Positions 18,177 through 28,091 of a stretch of 64,000 nucleotides of DNA are shown here, one piece after another. The notes under the pieces are model-generated. The model saw only the letters and a list, made by a program, of their open reading frames with translations, made no database searches and was not told the DNA's origin. The stretch comes from an uncultured Endozoicomonas sp. Lineage in GTDB: Bacteria > Pseudomonadota > Gammaproteobacteria > Pseudomonadales > Endozoicomonadaceae. Location: positions 122,103 through 186,102 of the forward strand of contig NZ_CANMAO010000005.1 of assembly GCF_947495845.1 (NCBI RefSeq), written 5' to 3'. The translations under genes were made by a program, and so were the position numbers. Position 1 is the first letter of the stretch, and each line of letters opens with the position of its first letter.

Positions 18177-19841
18177 ATGTCAGAAGCATTTTTTCAGGAT
18201 CGCTACCCAGAAGGGGTGATCAAAACCATCGAGGCCAGCCTCTACCAATCCGTCAATCAACTCTTTGAAGAAAGTTTCACAAAGTATGCGACAAGACCCG
18301 CCTTTACCTGCCTTAATAGAACATTAACTTACGGTGAACTGGATCAGCTAAGTGCACAATTCGCCACTTACCTGCAACAACACACCGATTTAAAACCCGG
18401 CGATCGCATTGCCATTCAATTACCCAATTTACTGCAGTACCCCATTGCTATGTTTGGTGCCATGCGCGCCGGTCTTGTTGTCGTCAATACCAACCCACTG
18501 TACACCGAACGGGAAATGGAGCATCAGTTTAATGATTCCGGCGCCAAAGCGTTGGTGGTACTGGCAAACTTTACTGACCGCGTTGCCAATGTTTTGGAGA
18601 AAACCGGGATTAAACACGTCATCATCACTCAGGTGGGTGATGTGCACACCGGGCTCAAACGCCCGTTGATCAATTCCGTCATTAAGTATGTCAAAAAAGA
18701 AGTGCCCGCAGTCACCATTCCCGGCGCTATTCCGTTTCGCAAAGCACTAGCCTTAGGCAAAAACATTAACTACTCAACACCAAACGTCGCTGGTGATGAT
18801 GTTGCTGTTTTACAATACACGGGGGGTACAACAGGTATCGCAAAAGGCGCCATGCTGACCCACGCCAGCCTCAGTGCCAACACGATGCAATGTTGCGTAC
18901 TCTTCGATTCCATCCTCAATGACGATGGCGAAACCGCTATTGCCCCCTTGCCGCTTTATCATATTTACGCATTTATAGTGCACTTGCTGGCGCTGACGCG
19001 CTTTGGGGCTCACTCTATTCTGATTCCTAACCCACGAGACATCCCCGGATTTATTAAAACCTTAAAGCAACAGCCTTTTGAAATATTTGTCGGTCTGAAC
19101 TCACTCTTTGTTGCTCTGTGTGCGGATGACGAATTCAAAGCCGTTGATTTCTCCAAGCTGAAAATAACCACCTCCGCCGGTATGGCGTTAACCAAGGCAG
19201 CCACGGAAACCTGGATGAAAATGACCGGTTGCTCTATGTCAGAAGCCTACGGCCTGACAGAAGCTTCTCCACTGGTGTCGTTTAATCCCCCTGGACATGG
19301 CAAGCTGGGAACCATCGGGTTACCTGTAGCCAGTACCGATTGCAAAATAGTGGACGACAGCGGTAATGAATTGCCTATCGGAGAAGGTGGCGAGTTATGG
19401 GTAAAAGGCCCACAAATAATGAAAGGCTACTGGCAACGTCCTGAAGCCACGGCCGAAACCATCACCGAAGACGGTTGGTTGAAAACCGGTGATATCGCTG
19501 CCATTCGCGAAGACGGCTATATGCGCATTGTTGACCGGAAAAAGGACATGATCATTGTTTCCGGCTTTAATGTTTACCCCATCGAAGTGGAAGATATTTT
19601 ATCCTCTCATCCTGATGTGCTTGAAGCCGCCGTGGTGGGCGTAGCCGATGATAAAAGCGGTGAAGTGGTTAAAGCCTATCTGGCCAGCAGTAATAAAGAC
19701 TTAACTGCAGAAGCTCTTCGAGATTACTGTAAAAAAGAACTCACGGCCTACAAAGTGCCAAAGTACATCGAGTTTCGAGATGAACTACCAAAGAGTAACG
19801 TCGGTAAAATCCTGCGTCGTGAATTAAGAGAGGAAGCGTGA
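18177..19841 (+). CDS. fadD: Long-chain fatty acid CoA ligase
   Basis: Activates fatty acids to acyl-CoA with ATP, at the inner face of the membrane, for beta-oxidation or lipid synthesis. The 554-residue ANL-superfamily protein has the P-loop-like YTGGTTGIAKGAML, the A5 motif EAYGLTEASP, the hinge region DGWLKTGDIA and GYMRIVDRKKDMIIVSGFNV, and the C-terminal catalytic lysine in PKSNVGKILRRELR. ATG at 18177 with AAAGGG upstream gives the family N terminus (MSEAFFQDRYPEGV). No other fad gene is nearby. Confidence 0.94.
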   Translation: MSEAFFQDRYPEGVIKTIEASLYQSVNQLFEESFTKYATRPAFTCLNRTLTYGELDQLSAQFATYLQQHTDLKPGDRIAIQLPNLLQYPIAMFGAMRAGLVVVNTNPLYTEREMEHQFNDSGAKALVVLANFTDRVANVLEKTGIKHVIITQVGDVHTGLKRPLINSVIKYVKKEVPAVTIPGAIPFRKALALGKNINYSTPNVAGDDVAVLQYTGGTTGIAKGAMLTHASLSANTMQCCVLFDSILNDDGETAIAPLPLYHIYAFIVHLLALTRFGAHSILIPNPRDIPGFIKTLKQQPFEIFVGLNSLFVALCADDEFKAVDFSKLKITTSAGMALTKAATETWMKMTGCSMSEAYGLTEASPLVSFNPPGHGKLGTIGLPVASTDCKIVDDSGNELPIGEGGELWVKGPQIMKGYWQRPEATAETITEDGWLKTGDIAAIREDGYMRIVDRKKDMIIVSGFNVYPIEVEDILSSHPDVLEAAVVGVADDKSGEVVKAYLASSNKDLTAEALRDYCKKELTAYKVPKYIEFRDELPKSNVGKILRRELREEA

Positions 19842-19849
19842 TTACATTA

Positions 19850-19885
19850 AGAGAAAGTCTGCTTGCGGGCTTTCTCACTTTATTA
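19850..19885 (+). terminator. Terminator after fadD
   Basis: GAGAAAG (19851-19857) pairs with CTTTCTC (19870-19876), followed by a T-rich stretch (ACTTTATT). Confidence 0.7.
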
Positions 19886-19974
19886 GAATTTCCCCAGCCC
19901 AATAATTCACCAATTGTCAGTCCCCTATCTTTCAGGTCTAATTCTCCTGTCGTACACACAACAAGAATAAGATA

Positions 19975-20720
19975 ATGGAAGAAATTAGAATCCTGCAGGA
20001 AATAGCCAGTAATACCGCAACCGACAACTCATACCAATGGCGCTTTTAAACTATGGAGTAAGCAAGTTATTTTGGACTGCTGGACTAGGCGGAATGACAA
20101 GTAATAGCAGAGCTATTGCGAGGAGCTCCAACGAAGATCCGGCGGTTCAAAAGAGCTGCGCAGCCCATAGTTTAAATGCAGAATTGGTATCAGTATGGGT
20201 TGCCGCTGTCTCCGCTGCCGCGGCCATTCTCGGTGCAACGGTTTCAGCAATCATCAGCTATCTGGTCACCGGCAGAACCATCAATTCTCAGGAACGGCTG
20301 GAACAAAAACGACTACGGGCATCCATTGTCACTAATGAACGACTTCGCTGGCTGCAGGATATTCGCATCCGCCTGTCAGAATTGTACGTAAAACTGGATA
20401 GCCAATACACCTTGATCAAAAGGCCATTGGAGGCCGCTTCCGCTCAGGCAATACAGGTTATGCTGGATGAGTACTCCGCTGAAATCATGCTGGAAACTCA
20501 TATGATCACCTTGATGTTGAATGATAAGGATCAGGAGCAGATCGCCCTGAAATCCGAGCTGCAAGCGGCCTTATCTTTTATGCAAGACTGTTTTCAACAA
20601 ACCCGACAGGAGGAGCAGAGTTTCGATGATGGTCAATATGCCATCATCAAAGAAAGGATCTTTAAACTGGCAACATTGATCGGCTCGGAAACATGGTCAC
20701 AGATCTCCAACCTTGAATAG
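19975..20720 (+). pseudogene. Membrane-anchored coiled protein gene split by a family 1 element
   Basis: The first 19 codons (ATG at 19975, MEEIRILQEIASNTATDNS) are followed by a 158-base miniature element and then by a frame encoding a membrane helix (WVAAVSAAAAILGATVSA) and a charged helical domain (ERLEQKRLRASIVTNERLRW). The frame after the element differs from the one before it. Removing the element and one copy of TCA joins them in frame as a 194-residue protein. As it stands translation stops inside the element after 25 codons; a start at 20037 inside the element opens the downstream frame, so a chimeric 227-residue product is possible. The ancestral function is unknown. Confidence 0.8.
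20032..20189. mobile_element. Family 1 miniature palindromic element, copy 2 (inside a gene)
   Basis: A 158-base element with TACCAAT/ATTGGTA ends, flanked by TCA at 20029-20031 and 20190-20192. It is more diverged from copies 1 and 3 than they are from each other, for example CAGAGCTATTG where the others have CGTAGCTATGG. The insertion interrupts the gene described at 19975-20720 and gives the best evidence for the element's exact borders. Confidence 0.9.
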
Positions 20721-20786
20721 ATAAGAGTTGTCGCTTTATTATTCAGCAGACAATAACAATCAAAAATACTCAGGGAACTTAAAATA

Positions 20787-21209
20787 ATGAGCGAATATGC
20801 CATTTTATTGCCTTCGTTGGCACACCTTTACTTGATCATACTCCTATTTGGTGTGCTGGCTGTGCGCCGATATCAGGCGGTCAAAGAAAAGGCAGTGGAT
20901 GCAAAACAGGCAGTGCTGGATAACCGAGCCTGGCCAAAGGCTGTCATTAAAGTCAGCAACAACATCACCAACCAATTTGAAGCGCCTATCATTTTTCATA
21001 TTGTTTGCCTGATGGCTTTTGCTCTGGATATGAATGGCGTGGTTCCGGTCGGGCTGGCGTTCGCATTTGTGATCTTCCGTTACCTGCACGCTTTTGTGCA
21101 TATCACCTCTAACTACATCCCATATCGTTTTGTTTCGTTTATCGCCTCTGTTTTCACCCTACTGATACTGATGATTCTCGTAACCATACAGTTGTGTAGT
21201 ACATTGTAA
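20787..21209 (+). CDS. MAPEG-family membrane protein
   Basis: A 140-residue protein with four predicted membrane helices (about 8-28, 65-85, 88-108 and 115-137). The segment NQFEAPIIFHIVCLMAFAL and FVIFRYLHAFVHITSNYIPYRF is characteristic of MAPEG proteins (membrane-associated proteins in eicosanoid and glutathione metabolism). Bacterial members are of uncertain function; some have glutathione transferase or peroxidase activity. The gene lies between the split gene and a LysE-type exporter. Confidence 0.85.
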   Translation: MSEYAILLPSLAHLYLIILLFGVLAVRRYQAVKEKAVDAKQAVLDNRAWPKAVIKVSNNITNQFEAPIIFHIVCLMAFALDMNGVVPVGLAFAFVIFRYLHAFVHITSNYIPYRFVSFIASVFTLLILMILVTIQLCSTL

Positions 21210-21239
21210 GCAGTTAACCACAGACAAATAAGGCACCTC

Positions 21240-21869
21240 GTGATCGATAACGTTGAAGCATTTATTATTGCCATCACTATTCTAACTTTGACACCGGGGT
21301 TGGATACGGCATTGGTACTGAGAAACACTACCCGGGGTGGGTTTTCAGATGGGGTTACAACCAGCCTTGGCATTTGCCTTGGGTTATTTGTTCACGCGAC
21401 GTTTTCAGCCATCGGCATATCGGCATTACTGGCACAATCCGCTGAGCTGTTCAATATGGTCAAGTTGGCTGGTGCCGCCTATTTGATCTGGCTCGGTGTG
21501 GGGTCACTCAGAAATGTGGGCAAAAACCCACTTGCTTTGGCAGGGGGGAATGCAAAATCCATTAGTTCTGCAAGTCGTTGGCGCTCATCACGGGAAGGTT
21601 TTCTTTCTAATGTGTTGAACCCAAAAACAGCGATTTTTTATCTCGCCTTTCTACCCCAGTTTATTAATCCGGAAGGTTCTGCTTTTGTTCAATCCATTGC
21701 CATGGCTGGCATTCACTTTGTTATCGCTATGACCTGGCAGTGTGGATTAGCTGGCGCACTGAGTTCTTCAAAGAAACTATTGAACAATCCGTCTTTTAAC
21801 AAGTGGATGGAGGCTGTTACAGGCGTGGTTCTGATAGCACTAGGTATCAAATTGATCGCTGAAGATTAA
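21240..21869 (+). CDS. LysE/RhtB-family amino acid exporter
   Basis: A 209-residue inner-membrane protein starting at a GTG with AAGG upstream. It shows the family N terminus ITILTLTPGLDTALVLRNT, then GVTTSLGICLGLFVHATFSA, and six hydrophobic stretches. EGFLSNVLNPKTAIFYLAFLPQFI is the conserved central motif. It probably exports an amino acid or homoserine lactone-like compound by proton antiport; the substrate cannot be told. Confidence 0.9.
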   Translation: MIDNVEAFIIAITILTLTPGLDTALVLRNTTRGGFSDGVTTSLGICLGLFVHATFSAIGISALLAQSAELFNMVKLAGAAYLIWLGVGSLRNVGKNPLALAGGNAKSISSASRWRSSREGFLSNVLNPKTAIFYLAFLPQFINPEGSAFVQSIAMAGIHFVIAMTWQCGLAGALSSSKKLLNNPSFNKWMEAVTGVVLIALGIKLIAED

Positions 21870-21871
21870 AT

Positions 21872-21906
21872 TCGAGGTAACCAGCACACTGTGCTGATCA
21901 CCTCGA
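21872..21906. terminator. Bidirectional terminator between lysE-like gene and aldehyde dehydrogenase
   Basis: Arms TCGAGGTAACCAGCACA and TGTGCTGATCACCTCGA are complementary with two mismatches and separate convergent genes. Confidence 0.75.
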
Positions 21907-21913
21907 CAAGGCG

Positions 21914-23434
21914 TTAAAAGAACCCTAATGGATTAATATCGTAACTCACCAGCAGATTCTTGGTTTGCTGGTAATGCTCCAAAGCCAATTTATGGGTTTC
22001 CCGTCCGACGCCGGATTTTTTGTACCCGCCAAAGGCGGCATGTGCCGGATATTGGTGATAGCAGTTGGTCCATACTCTGCCCGCTTCAATGCCACGACCC
22101 ATTCGGAAGGCGCGATTCATATCCCGAGTCCAGACACCGGCTCCAAGGCCAAACTGGGTTTCGTTGGCAATGGCTAAGGCTTCTGCTTCGTCTTTGAACG
22201 TCGTCACCCCAACCACCGGGCCGAAGATTTCTTCCTGAAACACTTTCATATCGTTCGTTCCCTTCATCAGAGTTGGCTGGATATAAAAACCTTTCTCAAA
22301 ACCTTCTCCAACATTTTCACTGCTACCACCGATCAGGAATTCAACACCTTCACGACGCCCGATTTCCAGATAGCTCATAATTTTATCGAACTGCTCAAGA
22401 GAAGCCTGCGCACCCACCTGAGTGTCCACATCTAACGGATTGCCCCGTTTGATCTGCCGGGAACGCTCCACCACCTTTGCAATAAACTCGTCGTATATGG
22501 ATTCCTGAATCAGTACTCGGGATGGGCAAGTACACACTTCGCCTTGGTTAAAGAAGGCCAGCACAGTGCCTTCCACACACTTATTCAGGTATTCATCTTC
22601 CTGAGTCAATACATCTTCAAAATAGATATTGGGTGATTTACCACCCAGCTCCACAGTTGAAGGAATAATATTCTCTGCGGCACATTTCAGAATATGAGAG
22701 CCAACCGGTGTTGAGCCAGTAAATGCAATTTTGGCAATTCGGGTGCTGGTCGCCAAGGCTTCACCCGCTTCCGGTCCATAGCCGTTCACTACATTAAGTA
22801 CGCCGGGTGGCAGCAGGTCACCAATAATCTCCATCAAGACCAAAATAGAGGCCGGCGTTTGCTCCGCAGGTTTCAACACAACACAGTTGCCCGCTGCCAA
22901 AGCAGGCCCCAACTTCCATGCCGCCATTAAAATAGGAAAGTTCCACGGAATAATCTGGCCAACAACGCCCAATGGTTCATGAAAATGATACGACACTGTG
23001 TGTTGATCAATATCTGCCGCCGAACCTTCTTGCGCCCTTAGGCATCCGGCAAAATAACGAAAGTGATCCACCGCTAACGGGATATCCGCCGCCAGCGTTT
23101 CACGAACAGCTTTGCCGTTATCCCAGGTTTCTGCCACGGCGAGCTTTTCAAGATTTTGTTCAATACGATCTGCAATTTTCAACAGAACATTGGATCGCTC
23201 TGCTGCTGATGTTTTCCCCCAGGCCGCTTTTGCTTCATGGGCCGCATCAAGCGCAAGATTGATATCTGCTTCATTAGATCGGGGGATTTTACAAATTAAA
23301 GCACCTGTGACCGGCGTTGTATTATCGAAGTAGGCACCATTCACCGGCGGCACCCACTGTCCGCCAATATAATTTTCATACTGGGCTTTAAAGTTCATCA
23401 CCGCGCCAGTGTCGCCGGGATTTTTATAGATCAT
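21914..23434 (-). CDS. exaC: NAD-dependent aldehyde dehydrogenase, ExaC/AldB-like
   Basis: A 506-residue aldehyde dehydrogenase that would oxidise acetaldehyde or similar aldehydes to the acid. It shows [44 protein letters not shown], the general-base motif VELGGKSPN and the nucleophile motif [13 protein letters not shown] (Cys at the third of these). ATG at 23434, with AAAGGG eight bases upstream and an N terminus [12 protein letters not shown] like ExaC of Pseudomonas, is preferred over the ATG 12 codons later. The length equals that of ExaC. Confidence 0.9.
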   Translation of the reverse strand: MIYKNPGDTGAVMNFKAQYENYIGGQWVPPVNGAYFDNTTPVTGALICKIPRSNEADINLALDAAHEAKAAWGKTSAAERSNVLLKIADRIEQNLEKLAVAETWDNGKAVRETLAADIPLAVDHFRYFAGCLRAQEGSAADIDQHTVSYHFHEPLGVVGQIIPWNFPILMAAWKLGPALAAGNCVVLKPAEQTPASILVLMEIIGDLLPPGVLNVVNGYGPEAGEALATSTRIAKIAFTGSTPVGSHILKCAAENIIPSTVELGGKSPNIYFEDVLTQEDEYLNKCVEGTVLAFFNQGEVCTCPSRVLIQESIYDEFIAKVVERSRQIKRGNPLDVDTQVGAQASLEQFDKIMSYLEIGRREGVEFLIGGSSENVGEGFEKGFYIQPTLMKGTNDMKVFQEEIFGPVVGVTTFKDEAEALAIANETQFGLGAGVWTRDMNRAFRMGRGIEAGRVWTNCYHQYPAHAAFGGYKKSGVGRETHKLALEHYQQTKNLLVSYDINPLGFF

Positions 23435-23760
23435 ATTGTTGACCCTTTTTATTGTTATTGGTTGGCAAATTGCTCTCTATTTCCCACGCTCCAGAACACG
23501 ACTACTCGTCTGTATTATTCATAAGCAAAGGACTGATTTGAGAAACGATAACCAGCATACCAGTGACCTACAGACCTTGAGATATAGACCAATGCCCTAT
23601 TTAGACTGAGACAAAATCATGCTACGTTGGGAGGTTAACTTAGCAAAACAACCTGCTGCTTAATTAACACGACAGTATTTTCATAACCTGATAATCTGTT
23701 CCTCATCATTCAGCATGTTCATTGCTGATGAACTAATAATCATAAAAATAAGGACAAATC
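23435..23760. promoter_or_regulatory. Divergent control region between exaC-like gene and putP
   Basis: About 325 bases without a gene between divergent starts; both promoters should lie here. A short inverted motif GTTCATTGCTGATGAAC occurs about 45 bases before putP. I see no repeats or long hairpins otherwise. Confidence 0.4.
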
Positions 23761-25251
23761 ATGAACGCGAACAGCGGTGCCATCATGGGCACCTTTCTTG
23801 TCTACCTTGCCATGATGCTTTTCATTGGCTATTGGGCCTGGAAACGCACCAGCAATTCAGCCGATTATTTTCTGGGCGGAAGAACCCTTGGCCCATGGCC
23901 GGCGGCACTCAGTGCCGGTGCTTCGGATATGAGTGGCTGGCTCTTGCTTGGCCTTCCGGGCTATGCCTTTGCTGCCGGTTTTGAGGCCTTCTGGTTAGCC
24001 GGTGGTTTATTACTGGGAACGTGGCTGAACTGGCTGTTACTGGCAAAACGACTGCGGGTTTACAGTGAAGTGGCTGGTAACTCTGTCACACTGCCTGAAT
24101 TTTTCACCAACCGCTTCCGTGACACCTCGAAAATGCTACAGATGGTGTCGGCCTTCTTTATTCTGCTGTTCTTCTTGTTCTACACAAGCTCTGGCCTGGT
24201 TGCTGGCGGCAAGTTATTTGAAACGGTCTTTGGTTTGGATTACACAACAGCGGTTGTCATTGGCACCCTCTGCATTATTTCTTACACCCTGTTTGGTGGT
24301 TTCCTTGCGGTTTCCTGGACTGATCTGGTGCAGGGGCTTCTAATGGCCGCCGCTTTATTAATCGTGCCTATTATCGCTATGCAGTCGTTTAGTGGCGATC
24401 AATCCATGATGGCCATGCTGGAAAGTAAAAATCCACATTTGTTGGATCCATGGACCAGTTCAGCCGGCGAGCCACTAACCTGGATTGCCATCTTGTCGTT
24501 GGTTGCCTGGGGTTTTGGTTATTTTGGTCAGCCACATATTCTGGCTCGTTTTGCCGGTATTCGTTCGAAGGATGATGTTCCTACTGCACGACGCATTGCC
24601 GTTACCTGGTCCGGACTCTCCATGGCTGGAGCGATGCTGGTTGGCATGGCAGGCTTGCTGTACCTCAACAGCACGGGCACAACTCTGGCGGACGGCGAAA
24701 CTATTTTTATGGTTCTGGTGAACGCCATTTTCCATCCAGTCATTGCTGGTGTGCTATTGGCTGCCATTCTGGCGGCTATTATGAGTACTGCTGACTCTCA
24801 GTTGTTGGTTTCCTCCTCTGCTCTGGCAGAAGACTTTTACAAAAGCGTGATTAAAAAAGACGCCTCTTCTGCGCAAGTGATGATGATGGGTCGTATTGCC
24901 GTGATCGTGATCGCCCTGGTGGCTCTGTTCCTTGCCATGGACCCTGATAGCTCAGTATTAGGCTTAGTATCCTATGCATGGGCAGGCTTTGGTGCAGCGT
25001 TTGGCCCGGCATTGCTGATCAGTATGTTCTGGAAGCGGATGAACTGCCTCGGCGCCCTCGCTGGCATTATTGTGGGTGGCGTGACCGTTGTCGCATGGAA
25101 GCAGCTAACTGGTGGACTGTTTGATCTTTACGAAATTGTCCCTGGTATTGTGTTTGCAACGATCTCCATCGTTGCGGTTAGCCTGCTGACCAAAGCGCCC
25201 AGCGATGAAATCGTCGCTGAATTTGATCAAGTGAACGACGCCGTTTCCTGA
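23761..25251 (+). CDS. putP: Sodium/proline symporter
   Basis: A 496-residue sodium:solute symporter (SSS family) with about 13 membrane helices. Motifs include DYFLGGRTLGPWPAALSAGA followed by SDMSGWLLLGLPG (sodium and proline site), YTLFGGFLAVSWTDLVQGLL, GYFGQPHILARF and the sodium-site helix ILAAIMSTADSQLLVSSSAL. It imports proline for nutrition or osmoprotection. No putA is adjacent. A GC-rich hairpin follows the stop. Confidence 0.95.
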   Translation: MNANSGAIMGTFLVYLAMMLFIGYWAWKRTSNSADYFLGGRTLGPWPAALSAGASDMSGWLLLGLPGYAFAAGFEAFWLAGGLLLGTWLNWLLLAKRLRVYSEVAGNSVTLPEFFTNRFRDTSKMLQMVSAFFILLFFLFYTSSGLVAGGKLFETVFGLDYTTAVVIGTLCIISYTLFGGFLAVSWTDLVQGLLMAAALLIVPIIAMQSFSGDQSMMAMLESKNPHLLDPWTSSAGEPLTWIAILSLVAWGFGYFGQPHILARFAGIRSKDDVPTARRIAVTWSGLSMAGAMLVGMAGLLYLNSTGTTLADGETIFMVLVNAIFHPVIAGVLLAAILAAIMSTADSQLLVSSSALAEDFYKSVIKKDASSAQVMMMGRIAVIVIALVALFLAMDPDSSVLGLVSYAWAGFGAAFGPALLISMFWKRMNCLGALAGIIVGGVTVVAWKQLTGGLFDLYEIVPGIVFATISIVAVSLLTKAPSDEIVAEFDQVNDAVS

Positions 25252-25257
25252 TCATCT

Positions 25258-25280
25258 GCAGGGCAGACTCACTGCCCTGC
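25258..25280 (+). terminator. Hairpin after putP
   Basis: Perfect nine-base arms GCAGGGCAG and CTGCCCTGC around ACTCA, followed by a C/T-rich stretch. It lies between putP and the next gene on the same strand. Confidence 0.65.
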
Positions 25281-25314
25281 CCCCTCCTTTGCCTTAAAAC
25301 AATAAAAACAAGGT

Positions 25315-26988
25315 ATGACCATGCTCGATTCCGTAACAGAGCCCCCCAAAACCAAGCCTAAGAAAGTCTCCGTGCGAACCGGCAAACGCTATCGCCCGAG
25401 TCGTATTGAAGATCATTATGATGTCATTGTCGTCGGCTCAGGCATGGGTGGTTTAACCACTGCAGCCCTGCTTTCAAAGCTTGGCAAAAAGGTATGTGTG
25501 CTCGAACAACACTATACTGCTGGAGGGTACACACACGCCTACGAGAACAGTGGTTACGAGTGGGATGTTGGTGTTCACTACATCGGTGAAGTCCATAAAC
25601 CTTATTCCACACTCCGTCGTGTATTCGATGTGGTCAGCGAAAATCGCTTGAAATGGGCAGAGATGGATTCGGTATATGATCGAATCATCCTCGGTGAAAA
25701 ATCCTACGATTTTGTGACCGGTACCGAGCAGTTCACCGAGCAATTAATCGAGTACTTTCCTGATGAAGAGAAAGCCATTCGAGACTACGTCGCTCTGATT
25801 CGTAAAATCAGCAAATTAACGCCTCGTTTCTTTGCCGGACAGGCGATGCCGCCAACCTTGGCCAAACTGTACAACCTTATCCGCCCTGCCCTGGTACCCG
25901 GCGAATTCTTTAAAACCAGTCGGCAAGTATTGGAAGCACTCACCAGCAACCAGGAACTGATCTCAGTACTCACCGGACAATGGGGCGACTATGGTCAGGT
26001 ACCAGCTGACTGCGCCTTTTTAATGCACGCGCTGATTGCAAAACATTATCTGGCCGGTGGCGCCTACCCGGTTGGCGGATCATCAGAAATTGCCCGAACA
26101 ATCATACCTACCATTCAGGCAGCCGGTGGTGAAGTATTCACTTACGCGAAAGTGGATAAAGTGCTGGAAGAGAGTAAACGAGCTATTGGCGTGCAAATGG
26201 AAGACGGTACCGTGATCAAGGCTGACCAGATCGTCAGTAACATCGGGTTAATGGCAACAGCTAACCATCTCCTTCCAGACTGGGCAGGAAAAGCCATGGG
26301 TAAAGGACAATGGCCTGATACCATCAAACACTCCAGCGCCCATCTCTGTATTTATGCCGGGTTTAAAGGAACTGCCGAAGAATTAGGGTTAGATACAACC
26401 AACTTATGGGTTTACCCCGATGGTAACCACGAAGCCAATGTAGACGCCTATCTAAACGACAAAGATCAGCCATTCCCGCTGGTGTATATTTCGTTTCCCT
26501 CCACCAAGGATCCCGACTGGGAAAACCGATATCCGGGTAAAACCACCGTCGAGATGGTGACCGTTGCAGACCATGAGTGGTTTTCCCAATGGGAAAATAC
26601 CACATGGAGCCAACGGGGTGCGGACTACGAAGAAATGAAAGAGAAGATGTCACAACGCTTGCTGGAGACGCTTTTCAAACACCGCCCACAGTTGCGTGAC
26701 GCCCTCGATTTTTATGAGCTTTCCACGCCGTTATCCACTCGTTGGTTTCAGCATAATGAGAAAGGTGAGATTTATGGATTGGATCATTTTGTTGATCGGT
26801 TCAAGCAGCCTTATTTACACCCAGTGACACCGTTGAAGGGATTCTACCTGACAGGGGCTGATGTTATGACCGCGGGCGTTGGTGGTGCATTGATGTCTGG
26901 CGTAATGACAGCATCTGCTATGCAAGGATTGAAAGGAAAGAAAATCATCAATCTGCTGAAGAATCACAAATCAACGGCAATAGCTTGA
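25315..26988 (+). CDS. RetSat/phytoene desaturase-like FAD oxidoreductase
   Basis: A 557-residue flavoprotein. After a basic 35-residue N terminus comes DVIVVGSGMGGLTTAALLSK and VCVLEQHYTAGGYTHAYENS, the FAD-binding motifs of the phytoene desaturase/all-trans-retinol 13,14-reductase group. YPVGGSSEIARTIIPTIQ and a C-terminal YLTGADVMTAGVGGALMSGVM complete the fold. The substrate is unknown; such enzymes act on polyenes or other hydrophobic double bonds. No carotenoid genes are adjacent. Two ATGs (25315 and 25321) share one weak ribosome site, so the start is uncertain by two codons. Confidence 0.85.
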   Translation: MTMLDSVTEPPKTKPKKVSVRTGKRYRPSRIEDHYDVIVVGSGMGGLTTAALLSKLGKKVCVLEQHYTAGGYTHAYENSGYEWDVGVHYIGEVHKPYSTLRRVFDVVSENRLKWAEMDSVYDRIILGEKSYDFVTGTEQFTEQLIEYFPDEEKAIRDYVALIRKISKLTPRFFAGQAMPPTLAKLYNLIRPALVPGEFFKTSRQVLEALTSNQELISVLTGQWGDYGQVPADCAFLMHALIAKHYLAGGAYPVGGSSEIARTIIPTIQAAGGEVFTYAKVDKVLEESKRAIGVQMEDGTVIKADQIVSNIGLMATANHLLPDWAGKAMGKGQWPDTIKHSSAHLCIYAGFKGTAEELGLDTTNLWVYPDGNHEANVDAYLNDKDQPFPLVYISFPSTKDPDWENRYPGKTTVEMVTVADHEWFSQWENTTWSQRGADYEEMKEKMSQRLLETLFKHRPQLRDALDFYELSTPLSTRWFQHNEKGEIYGLDHFVDRFKQPYLHPVTPLKGFYLTGADVMTAGVGGALMSGVMTASAMQGLKGKKIINLLKNHKSTAIA

Positions 26989-26994
26989 TATAAA

Positions 26995-27022
26995 AACACC
27001 TTCAGCAAGCGCTGGAGGTGTT
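26995..27022. terminator. Bidirectional terminator
   Basis: AACACCTTCAGC (26995-27006) pairs with GCTGGAGGTGTT (27011-27022) with one G-T pair; it separates convergent genes. Confidence 0.78.
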
Positions 27023-27035
27023 CTGACATTCCACT

Positions 27036-27962
27036 TTACGACTCAATACCAACAATCAACCAAGGCGCACCTTGTTGAGTTAGGTCACGCTCCAGATGCC
27101 ATACATCGGTAATATCTTCTTCCACACCTTCTACGGTGTCGCGATATTTACCGGTGAAGCGCAAGCTGATTTGGGCAACCTGACTGTCATAATCCGCCCG
27201 CACCATTTCAGCATCAACAAACATGACTTCTGTATGCTGCTCTCCCTGAAGCTGTTTGCGAACAGGTTTCATCTGTTCAAACAATTCAGGTGATAGATAC
27301 TCAGCCATGGTCGTAAAGTCGCTCTTATTCCAGGCTTCCTGAAGACCACGGTAATGGTCACGGGCGCCATTAAGAAACCCATTCAGATTGAAATCCGCCG
27401 GTACGTTCATGGGTACATCAGAAGCGCCAAAGCCAGTTTGCGCGGCTGGCGCACTGTCAAACTGAGCATCGCCGAAACCAGACTGAGAGGGCTGAACAGG
27501 TGTTTCCTTGCGGAACATATCCTGCAGCGAATCATGGGGACTACGCTGTTCACCATAGGATGCGCTGGAATGATTCCCAGCCATGGCTTTTGCCCGGTTC
27601 ATACTGCGGAACACCTTGAACAGCACGAAAGCCAACAAAGCGATAATCAAAATATCCATCATCTGGATACCGCCAAATCCACCAAAACCCCCACCTAACA
27701 GAGAAGCGATCAAACCGCCCGCCAGAAGACCGCCAAGCATACCACCAAGCATGCCTTTACGGCTGGAATTCTGGTTCGGTGCAGCCTGCTGTTTGTTGCT
27801 CTGATTCTGCTGATGAGCCGGTGCTTTTTTGGGTGCTGGTGCCGTTTTAAATGAGCGTCCAATGCTTTTCCCGCCACCAAAGCGCTTGGCTTCAGCGTCA
27901 ATGGGCGTAAAAGCAAAGCTGAATGCCATGAGAATGGCCATCAGCGAAGCGAGTTTCTTCAT
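27036..27962 (-). CDS. Tim44-like domain protein with signal peptide
   Basis: A 308-residue protein. It starts with a signal sequence ending near DAEA (residue 24-25), then a glycine/glutamine/proline-rich linker, a glycine-rich membrane segment (GGMLGGLLAGGLIASLLGGG then MMDILIIALLAFVLFKVF), and a C-terminal Tim44-like domain (about 190-308: FNLNGFLNGARDHYRGLQEA, HTEVMFVDAEMV, WHLERDL). Bacterial Tim44-like proteins are common in proteobacteria; their role is unclear and probably membrane related. Confidence 0.88.
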   Translation of the reverse strand: MKKLASLMAILMAFSFAFTPIDAEAKRFGGGKSIGRSFKTAPAPKKAPAHQQNQSNKQQAAPNQNSSRKGMLGGMLGGLLAGGLIASLLGGGFGGFGGIQMMDILIIALLAFVLFKVFRSMNRAKAMAGNHSSASYGEQRSPHDSLQDMFRKETPVQPSQSGFGDAQFDSAPAAQTGFGASDVPMNVPADFNLNGFLNGARDHYRGLQEAWNKSDFTTMAEYLSPELFEQMKPVRKQLQGEQHTEVMFVDAEMVRADYDSQVAQISLRFTGKYRDTVEGVEEDITDVWHLERDLTQQGAPWLIVGIES

Positions 27963-28091
27963 CTATCGTTCTACCTTTGTATAGTAGGCTTATCCTATGG
28001 GTTTTCTCAATGATTTCAACCACCCATACCACTTTCATTGATATGAATATCGCATTACCTCATATAATACACGTCACTAATCATTCGATAT

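Noticed and set aside
20176..20391. A 71-codon frame starting at the right end of family 1 copy 2
   Set aside because: It competes with the longer frame that carries the membrane helix and continues to a sensible stop.
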